36,046 nt of DNA from Hyphomonas sp. L-53-1-40 (GCF_000682775.1 NZ_AWFI01000005.1:1-36046), one strand, 5' to 3'. Shown: positions 1-8,376, counted from the stretch's first letter. Notes: generated by a model not told the origin, from the letters alone. Numbers and translations: made by a program.

Positions 1-1008
1 GTCGCGATCCGCCACTGGCTGGAAGACACCGGCACGCCGGGTCGCATCCGCGTTTATGGGACGCCCGCAGAAGAGGGGGGCTCTGGCAAGGTCTACATGG
101 TCCGCGCGGGCCTCTTCAACGATGTCGACATTGCCATGCACTGGCATCCTGGCGACCGGAACTCAGCGGCAGCCAACACGTCGCTTGCCAATCGCTCGGC
201 GAAGTTCCGCTTCTCGGGGATTTCCGCTCACGCCGCTGGCGCGCCGGAGCGGGGGCGTTCCGCGCTAGATGGCGTCGAGGCGATGAACATGATGGCCAAC
301 ATGATGCACGAACACATCCCCCAGGATGCGCGCATGCACTATGTCATCACGTCCGGTGGCTCTGCCCCCAATGTCGTGCCGGACTTTGCCGAAGTCTTCT
401 ACTATGTCCGCCACCCTTCACCGAAGGGCGTTGAAGCCATCTGGACCCGCCTCGAAGACGCGGCCCGGGGCGCCGCGCTGGGCACGGGCACTGACGTGGA
501 ATGGGAAATCATTCACGGCAACAATCCGCTGCTCGTGAATGAGAAACTGGCCCGGATGATGGACGAGAAACTCCGTCAGGTGGGCGGTGTGGAGTACACG
601 GACGCCGAACTTGAGTTCGCCGAGACTATCGCCTCGACCTTCGACAATCCGTCACGCGATATCGCCTCAGCCGCTGAAGTGCAAGATTTCGAAGTCTCCA
701 TGGGTTACGGCTCGACGGATGTCGGCGATGTGTCCTACGCCGTACCGACTGTCGGCTTGCGCACAGCGACTTGGGTACCGGGAACATCGGCGCATTCCTG
801 GCAGGCAGTTGCGGCCAGTGGCACCTCGATTGGTCATAAGGGCACGCAGGTGGCTGCGGAAACATTGACGCTGGCAGCTGTGGAACTGTTCACCAATGAA
901 GACCTGCGCGTTGAAGCCCGCGAGGAATTCGACGCGGCCCGCGGCCCCGACTACGTCTACAAGTCGCTGCTCGGTGACCGTGAGCCGCCGCTTGATTATC
1001 GGAAATAA
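1..1008 (+). CDS. M20 family amidohydrolase, AbgB-like (5' partial)
   Basis: The frame is open from base 1 to the TAA at 1006-1008, giving 335 residues of the C-terminal part of an M20 metallopeptidase-fold amidohydrolase. Visible family signatures are GTPAEEGGSGK (58-90), carrying the catalytic/metal glutamates, MHWHP (136-150) with a likely metal-ligand histidine, and GSTDVGDVSYAVPT near 710-750. These resemble p-aminobenzoyl-glutamate hydrolase subunit B (AbgB) and related peptide or amide hydrolases. Such proteins are usually around 480 residues, so roughly 145 N-terminal residues lie outside the window. The first ATG inside the window (97) falls after the EE motif and is not the true start. 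The gene converges on hisB with 6 bases between stops and no visible terminator. The substrate cannot be read from sequence; cytosolic location is inferred from the family. Confidence 0.88.
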   Translation, partial: VAIRHWLEDTGTPGRIRVYGTPAEEGGSGKVYMVRAGLFNDVDIAMHWHPGDRNSAAANTSLANRSAKFRFSGISAHAAGAPERGRSALDGVEAMNMMANMMHEHIPQDARMHYVITSGGSAPNVVPDFAEVFYYVRHPSPKGVEAIWTRLEDAARGAALGTGTDVEWEIIHGNNPLLVNEKLARMMDEKLRQVGGVEYTDAELEFAETIASTFDNPSRDIASAAEVQDFEVSMGYGSTDVGDVSYAVPTVGLRTATWVPGTSAHSWQAVAASGTSIGHKGTQVAAETLTLAAVELFTNEDLRVEAREEFDAARGPDYVYKSLLGDREPPLDYRK

Positions 1009-1014
1009 GACCCC

Positions 1015-1611
1015 TTAGAGGCTACCCTTGGTGCTCGCCGGCTTGCCGCCCAATTTCGGGTCGACCGCAATTGCCGCACGAAGCGCCCGGGCGGTGGCCT
1101 TGAAGCAGGACTCGGCAATATGGTGACAATTCTCGCCATAGAGGTTTTCTACGTGCAAGCACATGCCACCATTTCCGGCCAGCGCATGGAAAAACTCCTT
1201 GAAGAGTTCGGTATCCATGTCGCCGATCTTGTCGCGGGTAAAATTGACCTTCCAGATCAGGTAAGGACGCTTGCACAGGTCGAGCGCCGCGCGTGACAGC
1301 GTCTCATCCATCGGCACATAGGCGTGGCCAAACCGGGTGATGCCGGCAAAGTCGCCAAGCGCCTTCAGGATAGCCTGTCCAATAACAATCCCTGTATCTT
1401 CAACGCTATGGTGCATATCGATATGAAGATCGCCCTTGCACCGCACAGTCAGGTCGATAGCCGAATGCTTGGAGAAGCTCTCCAGCATATGATCAAAAAA
1501 GCCGATCCCGGTTTCGATGTCGGACTTTCCCGTGCCATCCAGATCAACGGTTACCGATATATCGGTTTCCTTGGTGGTACGGGTAACGGTGGCGGTACGA
1601 TTATTGGTCAT
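1015..1611 (-). CDS. hisB: imidazoleglycerol-phosphate dehydratase HisB
   Basis: This is the monofunctional enzyme for the sixth step of histidine biosynthesis, converting imidazole glycerol phosphate to imidazole acetol phosphate in the cytosol. The 198-residue length is normal for the single-domain bacterial form. Motifs seen in order are GIGFFDHML (about 36-44), [14 protein letters not shown] (about 61-74), which carries metal-binding histidines and glutamate, and [10 protein letters not shown] (about 159-168), the second metal-binding repeat. The C-terminus ends STKGSL, typical of the family. The start at 1611 is the first ATG in frame; only a weak purine stretch precedes it. No other his gene adjoins it: upstream is a divergent EAL gene and downstream is the convergent amidohydrolase, so it appears to be a single-gene unit with its promoter in 1612-1734. 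Confidence 0.96.
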   Translation of the reverse strand: MTNNRTATVTRTTKETDISVTVDLDGTGKSDIETGIGFFDHMLESFSKHSAIDLTVRCKGDLHIDMHHSVEDTGIVIGQAILKALGDFAGITRFGHAYVPMDETLSRAALDLCKRPYLIWKVNFTRDKIGDMDTELFKEFFHALAGNGGMCLHVENLYGENCHHIAESCFKATARALRAAIAVDPKLGGKPASTKGSL

Positions 1612-1734
1612 TTAGGCCCATATAGTGGTTTGAATGCCTTACAGCTAGCGCGTTTTGTTCACTGATTCCTAAACATATTCCGGAAAACATAGTTACCGCA
1701 CACATAGGTGGCGATTGGTGAGGAATATCTAAGC

Positions 1735-3486
1735 GTGGACAAACAGAGTTTCATCTCGAGACTTCTGGGCCGGATGACCATTCCCCGGTTTGCCGCATGG
1801 TGCGCAGCGGTCGCAACGATCATCATCTTTGTCGGCGTATGGACGATTGAGCAGGCTTATGGCGCGCTCATAGAAGGTAAGGCATGGACAGACATGTCTT
1901 TGCCGATCTGGGCGATTATGCTGTTGCTGCTGTCTTCATCGGCCGTGGCCGCCATCACGGCCTGGTTTTTCGCCCGGGAATTCCAGAACGTTCTCGTTGA
2001 TTTCACACGTTATCTTGAAGTGGCGCAGGTAGATCCGTCGGCGCGCCTATCCAATGTGTCGTTTGTCGAGCTCCGCAGGTTGCGGTCGGTGGTGATCCGA
2101 TCGGTCGGCAAGTTGCGGCGCGACAATGATGCGCTCAGGCGCACGGCTTATGAAGATCCACGCACGAGCATGCCAAACTTGATCGCGCTGGAAGAACACA
2201 TAACCAAGACCCTGCCCCGCGCAAAATACGAAACGCCCGCCGCGCTCATCGTTCTTGATCTCGATAATTTCACTCGGGCTTCCGAGCGCCTTGGTGCGCT
2301 CGCGAGCGAAGCCGTCTTGAAGGCGTGTGGACAGCGTATGACGAATGCGCTCGATTCGCTGGAAGGTCCGGTTCGCGCTGGGCTGAACAACTCCATGCTG
2401 GCCGCGATGCAGGCCGACAGTTTCGCCTTGTACCTGCCAAGCGCGGTCAGCCGCGACTATGTCTCGAACATTGCGCGCGCTATTCGGCTCGCCTTTGCGG
2501 ATCCTTTCATCGTGTCTGGACAGTCTGTAACGCTAGGCATTTCTGGCGGTATCGTCATCGCGCCCGAAGACGCTGATACGATGCACAAATTGTTCCGTCA
2601 TGCGGAGCTTGCCCTGCGCCAGGTTCGTACCGACACCGGATCGGGATTCCGCTACTTCTCGCCACGCCTGAACCGTGTTGCACGTGGCAAGTATATGCTG
2701 GAAGCTGAACTGCGCGACGCAGTCGCCAATCGTGAATTCAAGACGCATTTCCAGCCGAAGATCGATTTCCAGACCGGGCAAGTCGTCGGTGCCGAGGCAT
2801 TGGCCCGTTGGGTCCGGCCGAACGGGAAGATCATCTCTCCGACCACATTTATTCCGCTGGCAGAAGAAACCGGACTCGTCACACAAATCGGGGAGCAGGT
2901 TCTTGAGGCAGCTTGCGAATCCGCACGCATCTGGATGCAGGAAGGCTTCAACGCAACGGTCGCGGTAAATGTGTCACCGCGTCAGTTCCAGTCCAGCGAT
3001 CTGACAGAAACCGTCCTCGCGATCCTCAAGCGCACCGGATTGCCGCCAAACCGCTTGGAGCTTGAAATCACGGAAAGCATGGCCGTGTCCGAACCTGAAA
3101 AGGTTGCGCGGGTGATGCGCCCTCTACGGAGCCTTGGGACGAAACTCGCAATTGATGATTTCGGAACGGGACATTCTAATTTGTCCATTCTGACCCAGCT
3201 GCCGTTTGACGTTTTCAAAATCGACCGCCAGTTCGTCTCAGCGCTTGAATCGGACGAGCAAGCTCCCGCGATCATTGAAATGATCTTGGCGATGGCTGAA
3301 ACGCTTGGCTTGAATACTGTTGCAGAGGGTGTTGAAACAGAGCGTCAGGCTGACTTCCTGCGTCGGCGCGGTTGCTCCATGGCCCAAGGTTTTCTGTACA
3401 GCGCGGGTCTGCCGCATGAAGCCTTCATGGATTTCATTCGGGGCTGGAGTAGCAAGAGTGAGGCATCGAGCCTTAAGGTCGGCTAA
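1735..3486 (+). CDS. membrane EAL-domain phosphodiesterase with degenerate GGDEF domain
   Basis: Probable cyclic-di-GMP phosphodiesterase of the inner membrane. Two hydrophobic segments (about residues 19-41 and 56-78) precede a GGDEF-like domain (about 130-310) and an EAL domain (about 325-575). In the GGDEF domain the signature position reads QADSF (around 2407-2424) instead of GGDEF, so cyclase activity is not expected. The EAL domain keeps EALARW (about 353), NVSPRQ, the glutamate of EITES, DDFGTG (about 474), the lysine of FKIDRQF and EGVE (about 531), so hydrolysis of c-di-GMP is plausible. I chose GTG 1735 because TGAGGA lies 10 bases upstream; the in-frame GTG at 1708 would add 9 residues but has no visible Shine-Dalgarno. 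The last 4 bases overlap the end of the convergent GNAT gene. The degenerate GGDEF may act as a GTP-sensing or dimerising module, as in some characterised homologues (inference). Confidence 0.92.
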   Translation: MDKQSFISRLLGRMTIPRFAAWCAAVATIIIFVGVWTIEQAYGALIEGKAWTDMSLPIWAIMLLLLSSSAVAAITAWFFAREFQNVLVDFTRYLEVAQVDPSARLSNVSFVELRRLRSVVIRSVGKLRRDNDALRRTAYEDPRTSMPNLIALEEHITKTLPRAKYETPAALIVLDLDNFTRASERLGALASEAVLKACGQRMTNALDSLEGPVRAGLNNSMLAAMQADSFALYLPSAVSRDYVSNIARAIRLAFADPFIVSGQSVTLGISGGIVIAPEDADTMHKLFRHAELALRQVRTDTGSGFRYFSPRLNRVARGKYMLEAELRDAVANREFKTHFQPKIDFQTGQVVGAEALARWVRPNGKIISPTTFIPLAEETGLVTQIGEQVLEAACESARIWMQEGFNATVAVNVSPRQFQSSDLTETVLAILKRTGLPPNRLELEITESMAVSEPEKVARVMRPLRSLGTKLAIDDFGTGHSNLSILTQLPFDVFKIDRQFVSALESDEQAPAIIEMILAMAETLGLNTVAEGVETERQADFLRRRGCSMAQGFLYSAGLPHEAFMDFIRGWSSKSEASSLKVG

Positions 3487-4007
3487 CGCCCAGGATTGCG
3501 GCGGTACACATTGACGATTGCGTCCTTGTATTCCGCCTGCTGCCAAAACTCATAGCCGCATTTGTCAGCGACTCGTTGGGACCCGACATTGTCCGGATCA
3601 ATGATGCAGACGCTTTGTCCCGGGCGGTTTTCATCGAGCCAGTCATGCATCGCGCCCACAGCTTCGCTGGCGTACCCCTTTCCCCAAGCGACTTCCGCAA
3701 AGACCCAGCCGGCTTCTGGCCATTCAGACAAGTCCGGTGTCATGCCGCGCATAAAGTCGGCGAATCCGCCTTCACCGATGAATGCGCCTGTCTCACGATC
3801 TTCGATCGCCCAGGAGCTGTAACCCAGCAGGTCCCACATTCCGCGATTGCGGCAGATGGTGAACCAGGCCTCCTGACGTGACCGCGGCACCCCGCCTATA
3901 TGCTGGGTCACCGCCGGAGACCCCCACATGGCTGCAGATGGCTCAAAGTGACGGGTCTCGTGGGGGCAAAGTACCAATCGATCAGTGATGATGACGGGCA
4001 GGGTCAT
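3483..4007 (-). CDS. GNAT family N-acetyltransferase (RimJ/RimL-like)
   Basis: A 174-residue single-domain acetyl-CoA-dependent N-acetyltransferase of the RimJ/RimL group. Visible traits are the N-terminal TDRLVLCPHE strand (about 8-17), the GEGGFADF strand (about 78-85), AGWVFAEVAWGKGYASEAV (about 98-116), which contains the acetyl-CoA-binding Q/R-x-x-G-x-G/A loop as AWGKGYA, and NVGSQRVADKCGYE (about 140-153), where the conserved NxxSxxxxxKxGF pattern is recognisable. The substrate (protein N-terminus, aminoglycoside or small amine) cannot be told. It is the last gene of a minus-strand run, 12 bases downstream of the NTF2-like gene, and its stop overlaps that of the convergent EAL gene. Confidence 0.88.
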   Translation of the reverse strand: MTLPVIITDRLVLCPHETRHFEPSAAMWGSPAVTQHIGGVPRSRQEAWFTICRNRGMWDLLGYSSWAIEDRETGAFIGEGGFADFMRGMTPDLSEWPEAGWVFAEVAWGKGYASEAVGAMHDWLDENRPGQSVCIIDPDNVGSQRVADKCGYEFWQQAEYKDAIVNVYRRNPGR

Positions 4008-4019
4008 GATAGTTGCTGC

Positions 4020-4448
4020 TCAGGCCTTTTGCTTCATCTTTTCCAGCATGGCCCCCATGGCCGCATGTACAGCTTGCATGCCCTTCAGTGGTCGAACCAT
4101 AACTTTGAAGTCCTCAATCTGTCCGTCAGAGTTCCAAGCGATCATGTCGACTCCATTCACAAGCACGCCATCCATTTCGCATTCAAACTCCAGGACAGCC
4201 TTATCGCCGCAATCGAACACGCGCGTGTAGCGGAACGTGTCGCCGCCCAGCGTTTGTCCGGCAGCGGTCAAGTAGGCCATCGTGATCGGCTTGCCTTCCT
4301 GCGGTGTATGCACAACCGGACTTCTGAAGACCACATTATCAGCGAGTTGGACGGACAGGCCAGCAGGTGAATGGTCGCCATTCATCCAGTCAAACCAGCG
4401 TTGCAGGTTCGGGCTATGGCCCGTCATGGCGATAAGGTGTTCAGCCAT
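4020..4448 (-). CDS. NTF2-like / SnoaL-like family protein
   Basis: A 142-residue protein with the look of the nuclear transport factor 2 (SnoaL-like) cone fold: an N-terminal helix (LQRWFDWMNGD), a strand of the type ADNVVFRSPVVHTPQEGKP, then strands FRYTRVFDCGDKAVLEFEC and VDMIAWNSDGQIEDFKVMVRP, the last being a common family ending. Members are small-molecule isomerases, hydrolases or binding proteins, and no catalytic residue can be assigned with confidence. The ATG at 4448 is preceded by GAGAGGAAATCTG, a good ribosome binding site. It lies between the small secreted protein gene (15 bases upstream) and the GNAT gene (12 bases downstream), so the three are probably cotranscribed. Confidence 0.8.
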   Translation of the reverse strand: MAEHLIAMTGHSPNLQRWFDWMNGDHSPAGLSVQLADNVVFRSPVVHTPQEGKPITMAYLTAAGQTLGGDTFRYTRVFDCGDKAVLEFECEMDGVLVNGVDMIAWNSDGQIEDFKVMVRPLKGMQAVHAAMGAMLEKMKQKA

Positions 4449-4463
4449 CAGATTTCCTCTCGG

Positions 4464-4892
4464 TTATTCTTGTATTGCGGTGACCGGTTTTCCGATCAGG
4501 TAATCGCCCGGGTCATTGAAACAGTTCCCGCGAAGGGCAACCCAGCCGCTAGGAAAATCAGGTTCCGTGAACACGATGTCCACGCGGCCCCAATTGTAGT
4601 GGGATTCACCCGTTGCCGGATCGGTGACGGCAACATCACAGAGCTCTATCTCCGGACTTTCCGCCTCGATCCATATTCCGGCATATGCGCCTCGGCCCTC
4701 ATAAACTCCCGCGAGATCCTTGATGTAGACGGTGCCGCGCTCGGTCAGGCCCGGATAGGACCAGACGGCCCAGCCGTCATCGGTCTCATCCTCATAGAAG
4801 ACGTCGCCAATCGGTGTGGACCAGACTTCATCTGCGATAGCAGACAGGCCTATCAAGCTCAGACCCAGCAAGGCCGTAATGGATTTCCGCAT
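4464..4892 (-). CDS. small secreted protein of unknown function
   Basis: A 142-residue protein that I do not recognise. Residues 1-20 (MRKS, then ITALLGLSLIGLSAIA) form a clear Sec signal peptide, probably cleaved before DEVWS, so a periplasmic location is predicted. The mature part is acidic and rich in aromatic residues with probable beta strands. Two cysteines, in the ELCDVAV and RGNCFND segments, could form a disulfide. The opening (EVWSTPIGDVFYEDE, then DGWAVWSYPG) loosely recalls small periplasmic beta-barrel proteins, but I claim no family. The ATG at 4892 has GAGGGAG about 8 bases upstream; an upstream ATG at 4928 would spoil the signal peptide. It sits between the HpcH-like lyase gene and the NTF2-like gene on the same strand. 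Confidence 0.72.
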   Translation of the reverse strand: MRKSITALLGLSLIGLSAIADEVWSTPIGDVFYEDETDDGWAVWSYPGLTERGTVYIKDLAGVYEGRGAYAGIWIEAESPEIELCDVAVTDPATGESHYNWGRVDIVFTEPDFPSGWVALRGNCFNDPGDYLIGKPVTAIQE

Positions 4893-4952
4893 CACTGATA
4901 CTCCCTCTTCCAAGGGAAACCCTATCACGCAAATGCTCGGCGTGAAGAGGGA

Positions 4953-6008
4953 TCAGGTCGCGTATGCGGCGGCCAGGTCGGGATCTTTCGATGCAACGAG
5001 GTCTGCCAGGTCGGAAATGACCTTGGCTTGTTTCCAGGTCGCATCGTCCTGCATCTTGCCGTCAATCATGGCCACACCAGAGCCATCCGGCATGGCTTCA
5101 AGGATTTTGCGCGCGAATTTTACCTCGTTCGGGTCGGGGCTGAAGACCTTTTTGGCGATGGCGATCTGGTTCGGGTGAAGGCTCCACGTGCCTGAGCAGC
5201 CGAGCAGGAAGGCATTGCGGAATTGCTGTTCGCAGGCGTCAAGATCGGCAATATCTCCAAACGGACCATAGAAGGCGTTGATCCCTGCCATACGGCAGGC
5301 ATCAACCATACGGGCGATCGTATAGTGCCAAGGATCCTGCTGGGCTGAGTCGCGTGGGCTGCCATCTTCATTCGGATCGTCGATTACGCGGTAGAAGGGA
5401 TGGCCACCCCCGACGCGAGTGGTCTTCATCTTACGGTCTGCAGCGAGGTCTGCCGGACCCAGGCTGATACCTTGCATGCGCGGACTGGCCAGCGCGATTT
5501 CTTCCACGCGGGCCATCCCTTGGGCCGTTTCAAGAATGGCGTGGAACAGGATCGGCCGTGTGAGGCCAGCCTGGGCCTCTAATTGTGCAACATACTGATC
5601 GGCGAAATGGATGTCCCAGGGGCCTTCGACCTTTGGCAGCATGATCACGTCCAGCTGATGACCGGCTTTTAGAACCAGTTCACTCACATCTTCCTGAAAC
5701 CAGGGGGAGTTCAGTGGGTTCACGCGGCTCCAGAAGCCCGTTCCCTTGCCTTGCCAATCATACATGGACGCCATTTCGATGGCGCCTGCGCGAGCAGCAT
5801 CCTTGGCGTCGGCGGGGATGGCATCCTCAAGATTTGCGAGCATCACGTCGACGCCTTCGGCCATGGTCGGCACTTTGGCCCGAACCTTGTCCAGATGCGG
5901 TGGAACGAAATGGATCATCCGCTCCAGCCTGATTGGCAGATCGCGCATCGGGGCGGGCGCGCCAATGGCCAGGGGCTTGAAGAAGTCTCTTGGTGTTTTC
6001 GTGCTCAT
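4953..6008 (-). CDS. HpcH/HpaI aldolase/citrate lyase family, CoA-ester lyase (malyl-CoA lyase-like)
   Basis: A 351-residue TIM-barrel lyase of the CitE/malyl-CoA lyase group, which cleaves or forms CoA thioesters such as malyl-CoA, beta-methylmalyl-CoA or citramalyl-CoA using Mg2+. Recognisable pieces are [16 protein letters not shown] (about 68-83) with the acidic metal-site region, [11 protein letters not shown] with the conserved arginine, [26 protein letters not shown] with a conserved Mg-ligand glutamate, [12 protein letters not shown], and the family-typical [13 protein letters not shown]. The ATG at 6008 has a strong AAGGAGGA upstream; the ATG at 6035 would place that site inside the gene. 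It lies between the 2OG-oxygenase-like gene and the small secreted protein gene. No glyoxylate- or ethylmalonyl-pathway partner is adjacent, so the exact substrate is open. Confidence 0.88.
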   Translation of the reverse strand: MSTKTPRDFFKPLAIGAPAPMRDLPIRLERMIHFVPPHLDKVRAKVPTMAEGVDVMLANLEDAIPADAKDAARAGAIEMASMYDWQGKGTGFWSRVNPLNSPWFQEDVSELVLKAGHQLDVIMLPKVEGPWDIHFADQYVAQLEAQAGLTRPILFHAILETAQGMARVEEIALASPRMQGISLGPADLAADRKMKTTRVGGGHPFYRVIDDPNEDGSPRDSAQQDPWHYTIARMVDACRMAGINAFYGPFGDIADLDACEQQFRNAFLLGCSGTWSLHPNQIAIAKKVFSPDPNEVKFARKILEAMPDGSGVAMIDGKMQDDATWKQAKVISDLADLVASKDPDLAAAYAT

Positions 6009-6072
6009 GCGTTCCTCCTTGTTGCAGCGCAACATAGAGGGCGGTCGTTCCGCGTCAATCAGACAGAAAGGC

Positions 6073-6717
6073 TCAGGCCGGTGATTCGACGACAGAGAGA
6101 TTCATGCTGAAGGACCGGCGCTCGCCAGGCGACTTGAACGGATAGACACTGTGAAACATGTAGGACGGGAAGATATAGAAGTCCCCGACGCGTGGGCGAA
6201 TCATGAAGTTCGATACCGAGTAATGGGTGTCGGTGCCGTGCGCGAACTGAAGGTGCCCGTGAGACGGGTGATGGTCGAGGTCATCCTCGGCCCATTCCTG
6301 ATCAATCCCGTCCGGTAGTTTCAGATACCCGACGCATGAGAGCGCGCATCCGGTGTGGATATGGAGCGGGTTATACTCATGCGCATACTGGCGGACGAAC
6401 CATCCGGCCATGACATTCAGCTCATAGCGCTTGTTCGTATGGTCATAGTCACCGAACGAACCACGGCGGCTGGCGCGAATATGGTACTCGATCAGCGCGT
6501 TGCCGAGCGCCGCGGCTGTGGCGTCCACGAGTGGTTTGGGAAAACGGAGTTCCTGCCGGACCTTGCCTACCAGGCTGCCCGAATGGTCTTCCAGCTGTTC
6601 GCTCATCGAGGCGTTCAGATGGTCGACCAGCGCAGGCGGTATGCGGACATAGCCCATCATGGGGCCAAAGGGCGTAAAGAATTCCTTCTCGGCAGAAGGC
6701 GTGAATATGGCCGACAC
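6073..6717 (-). CDS. putative 2OG-Fe(II) oxygenase family protein
   Basis: A 214-residue protein that looks like the putative 2-oxoglutarate/Fe(II) oxygenases with a TIGR02466-like core. The segment [21 protein letters not shown] corresponds to the first metal histidine region followed by the core beta strand. [25 protein letters not shown] supplies the distal metal histidine and the arginine that normally binds 2-oxoglutarate. [17 protein letters not shown] matches the family's usual phrasing. The start is uncertain: GTG 6717 has GGGAG 6 bases upstream and gives a compact N-terminus, while the in-frame GTG 6750 would add 11 residues. It heads the minus-strand block and is 64 bases upstream of the HpcH-like lyase gene. 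Substrate unknown; cytosolic, with no signal peptide. Confidence 0.78.
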   Translation of the reverse strand: MSAIFTPSAEKEFFTPFGPMMGYVRIPPALVDHLNASMSEQLEDHSGSLVGKVRQELRFPKPLVDATAAALGNALIEYHIRASRRGSFGDYDHTNKRYELNVMAGWFVRQYAHEYNPLHIHTGCALSCVGYLKLPDGIDQEWAEDDLDHHPSHGHLQFAHGTDTHYSVSNFMIRPRVGDFYIFPSYMFHSVYPFKSPGERRSFSMNLSVVESPA

Positions 6718-6870
6718 AGCGGACTCCCGTCGCGCGGCCGCACACCTCACCCGGTGCGGTCGATACTATACTTGATGGAAACGCCCTCAGCTGGTGTCTA
6801 AACCCGCAGCTGAACCGGGGTCAACGTCGATCTCGGGAAAAGTCGAAATCATTTGTGGAACGCCAGGCAG

Positions 6871-6895
6871 GGAACTTTCACCTGTTCCGGGCGTT
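6871..6895 (+). promoter_or_regulatory. EcfG (general stress response) type promoter
   Basis: GGAAC at 6871-6875, exactly 16 bases, then CGTT at 6892-6895. This matches the -35/-10 consensus GGAAC-N16-17-CGTT described for alphaproteobacterial EcfG/SigT sigma factors of the PhyR-NepR general stress system. It is in the only intergenic space before the Pmp3-type gene, with the -10 element 33 bases before the ATG, which leaves room for a start site near 6902 and the AAGGA ribosome binding site at 6916-6920. The same bases also form an imperfect hairpin (AACGCC/GGCGTT outside, GGAAC/GTTCC inside), probably because the two elements are partly complementary. Confidence 0.75.
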
Positions 6896-6928
6896 GCAGG
6901 GGTAGCTTATCCAAAAAGGAAACCCTGC

Positions 6929-7102
6929 ATGTCCCTGCTCATGATCCTACTCACAATATTTCTCCCACCTGTCGCAGTTGCGATCAAGGAAGGCATTGGG
7001 CTTCAATTCCTGCTCAATGTACTACTGACACTGATTGGCTGGCTACCCGGCGTTGTTCATGCCTTTTGGGTCGCGTCGCGCGGATCCGCTACCGCCGCCT
7101 GA
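6929..7102 (+). CDS. Pmp3/YqaE family small membrane stress protein
   Basis: A 57-residue integral membrane protein of the Pmp3/YqaE (UPF0057) family. The sequence fits the family pattern closely: MSLLMILLTIFLPPVAVAIKE, then a short loop, then FLLNVLLTLIGWLPGVVHAFWV, giving two transmembrane helices and the typical LPP and LP-G-VHA motifs. In yeast and plants these proteins guard membrane potential under salt and cold stress, and bacterial members are often stress-induced. The start was chosen at ATG 6929 because AAGGA lies about 8 bases upstream and because the family begins there; an open frame reaches further upstream but is not conserved in character. Expression is probably under the EcfG-type promoter at 6871-6895. 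The stop abuts the stop of the convergent small membrane gene. Confidence 0.88.
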   Translation: MSLLMILLTIFLPPVAVAIKEGIGLQFLLNVLLTLIGWLPGVVHAFWVASRGSATAA

Positions 7103-7327
7103 TTACTCTTCTGCCGAGGCGGTTTCTACGTCGGGCCGCGATGCTCGGCGAAACACCGCTACGGTAAGAGCTGCGACTCCGATCGCGGTGACAACCTCCC
7201 CGCCTATGATGACGTTCAGTCCTGCATGAAGCTCGGACAGGACAGCCCAAGTCGCTGTCATGAAGGTGATCGCGGCGATTTCCGAGATCAGGATGGTTGG
7301 AATAAGAGCATTCAGAAAGCGTTTCAT
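7103..7327 (-). CDS. small two-helix membrane protein, hypothetical
   Basis: A 74-residue protein of unknown function. It starts MKRFLNALIP and has two predicted membrane helices, about residues 8-30 (TILISEIAAITFMTATWAVL) and 35-56 (NVIIGGEVVTAIGVAALTVA), followed by a positively then negatively charged tail (RRASRPDVETASAEE). I prefer ATG 7327 because it gives a normal basic N-terminus; the ATG at 7369 would add 14 residues of uncharacteristic sequence, and neither has a strong Shine-Dalgarno. It is downstream of xerD on the same strand with an inverted repeat between them, and its stop touches the Pmp3-type gene stop. No family assignment is made. Confidence 0.55.
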   Translation of the reverse strand: MKRFLNALIPTILISEIAAITFMTATWAVLSELHAGLNVIIGGEVVTAIGVAALTVAVFRRASRPDVETASAEE

Positions 7328-7388
7328 CTGACACGTCCATACAAAAGCGTTGCGAACTCGCGTCGCCATATATCGGAATGACTCCCGG

Positions 7389-7405
7389 TTTCAGCAATAC
7401 TGAAA
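7389..7405. repeat. inverted repeat between xerD and small membrane gene
   Basis: TTTCAG, a 5-base loop CAATA, and CTGAAA form a perfect 6-bp stem. It lies 14 bases after the xerD stop on the minus strand and about 60 bases before the next minus-strand start. There is no T-run after the stem in the transcribed direction, so I do not call it an intrinsic terminator; it may be an operator or simply chance. Confidence 0.35.
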
Positions 7406-7418
7406 ACTTATCCCGGTG

Positions 7419-8336
7419 CTAAATCTTTTTGGCTAAAGGGTGCGCCGTTTCTAGAAGCTCTGCGAGCTCGTCTGTCAGGACGTGTGTGTAGATTTGTGTC
7501 GTCGCGATATCGGCATGTCCAAGCAGTGTCTGGACGCTTCTCAGGTCGGCGCCCCCCATGAGCAGGTGAGTTGCATAAGCGTGGCGCAAGGCGTGCGGGT
7601 GGACCCTATCCGGGCGGATGCCAGCTTTCAGCGCCAAGGCTTCCAGCAACTGTCCCAGACGGCGGCGGGTCAGATGTCCTGATTTGCCCCGTGACGGAAA
7701 CACGAAGGGTTCAGCCCGATTCCTTATAAGTGAGCCTTCCGGCAAGTGATCTTCGCGTACTTTCAGCCAATCTGAAAGTCCGCGCAAAGCAGGGCGCCCC
7801 AGTGGGCACAACCGCTCCTTGCCACCTTTGCCGCGGACGATCACGTCCGTTGTGATCCAGCGAGCTCCCTTGCGCCTCGGCAGTTGGCCGAGTTTGAGAG
7901 AGACAAGTTCTGTTGCTCGCAGGCCCGCCCCATAGAGCAGTTCGACAAGGCATTTCAGCCTCAACTCGTCGCCGCAGGACTCCAGGAGTTGAGCCATCTC
8001 TTCTCGAGACAGGACATCGGGCACGTCCCGGCCGGGCTTTGGGCCGTCAATCCTCGCGGTGGGGTCATCCTTGCGGTCCCCTTCCTCAAATAAGAAGCGA
8101 AAGAAGCGCCGGACCGCGGACAGCTTTCTGGCCTGCGACGAGGGGGCCATGCCTCGCTTGGACAAATCCCTCAGCCAGCCTGAAATTTCACTTCCTTCAG
8201 CATCACATAACCCGCCACCACAAAATTCGGATGCGTCCAGCAAGTCCCGTCCATACGCGTCCAGTGTATTTGCGGATGAGCCGCGTTCAGCAGACATCAT
8301 CTCAAGAAAGGCTTCGATGCGCGCGCGGTCAGACAT
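7419..8336 (-). CDS. xerD: tyrosine recombinase XerD
   Basis: A site-specific tyrosine recombinase that, with XerC, resolves chromosome dimers at dif during division. The 305-residue length is normal. An N-terminal SAM-like core-binding domain (about 1-90, with the typical NTLDAYGRDL) is followed by the catalytic domain. The catalytic residues are visible: Arg in GLRATELVSL, Lys in VRGKGGKERLCP, HxxR as HALRHAYATHLL, His in LLGHADIATTQ and the nucleophilic Tyr in TQIYTHV. GADLRSVQTLLGHADI is standard for XerC/D. XerD rather than XerC is preferred from the overall sequence feel and from the locus, since alphaproteobacterial xerD commonly lies beside aroK; here about 3.9 kb separates the two. 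Confidence 0.9.
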   Translation of the reverse strand: MSDRARIEAFLEMMSAERGSSANTLDAYGRDLLDASEFCGGGLCDAEGSEISGWLRDLSKRGMAPSSQARKLSAVRRFFRFLFEEGDRKDDPTARIDGPKPGRDVPDVLSREEMAQLLESCGDELRLKCLVELLYGAGLRATELVSLKLGQLPRRKGARWITTDVIVRGKGGKERLCPLGRPALRGLSDWLKVREDHLPEGSLIRNRAEPFVFPSRGKSGHLTRRRLGQLLEALALKAGIRPDRVHPHALRHAYATHLLMGGADLRSVQTLLGHADIATTQIYTHVLTDELAELLETAHPLAKKI

Positions 8337-8376
8337 TGCCCGACCTTGGCGCGCCGCGCCTAAAATTGCGTGAATA

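Noticed and set aside
1640..1700. LexA-type GTTC repeat in the hisB/EAL promoter region
   Set aside because: A GTTC is present but its partner seven bases on does not match; only the short TTCCGGAA palindrome remains, which is not diagnostic.
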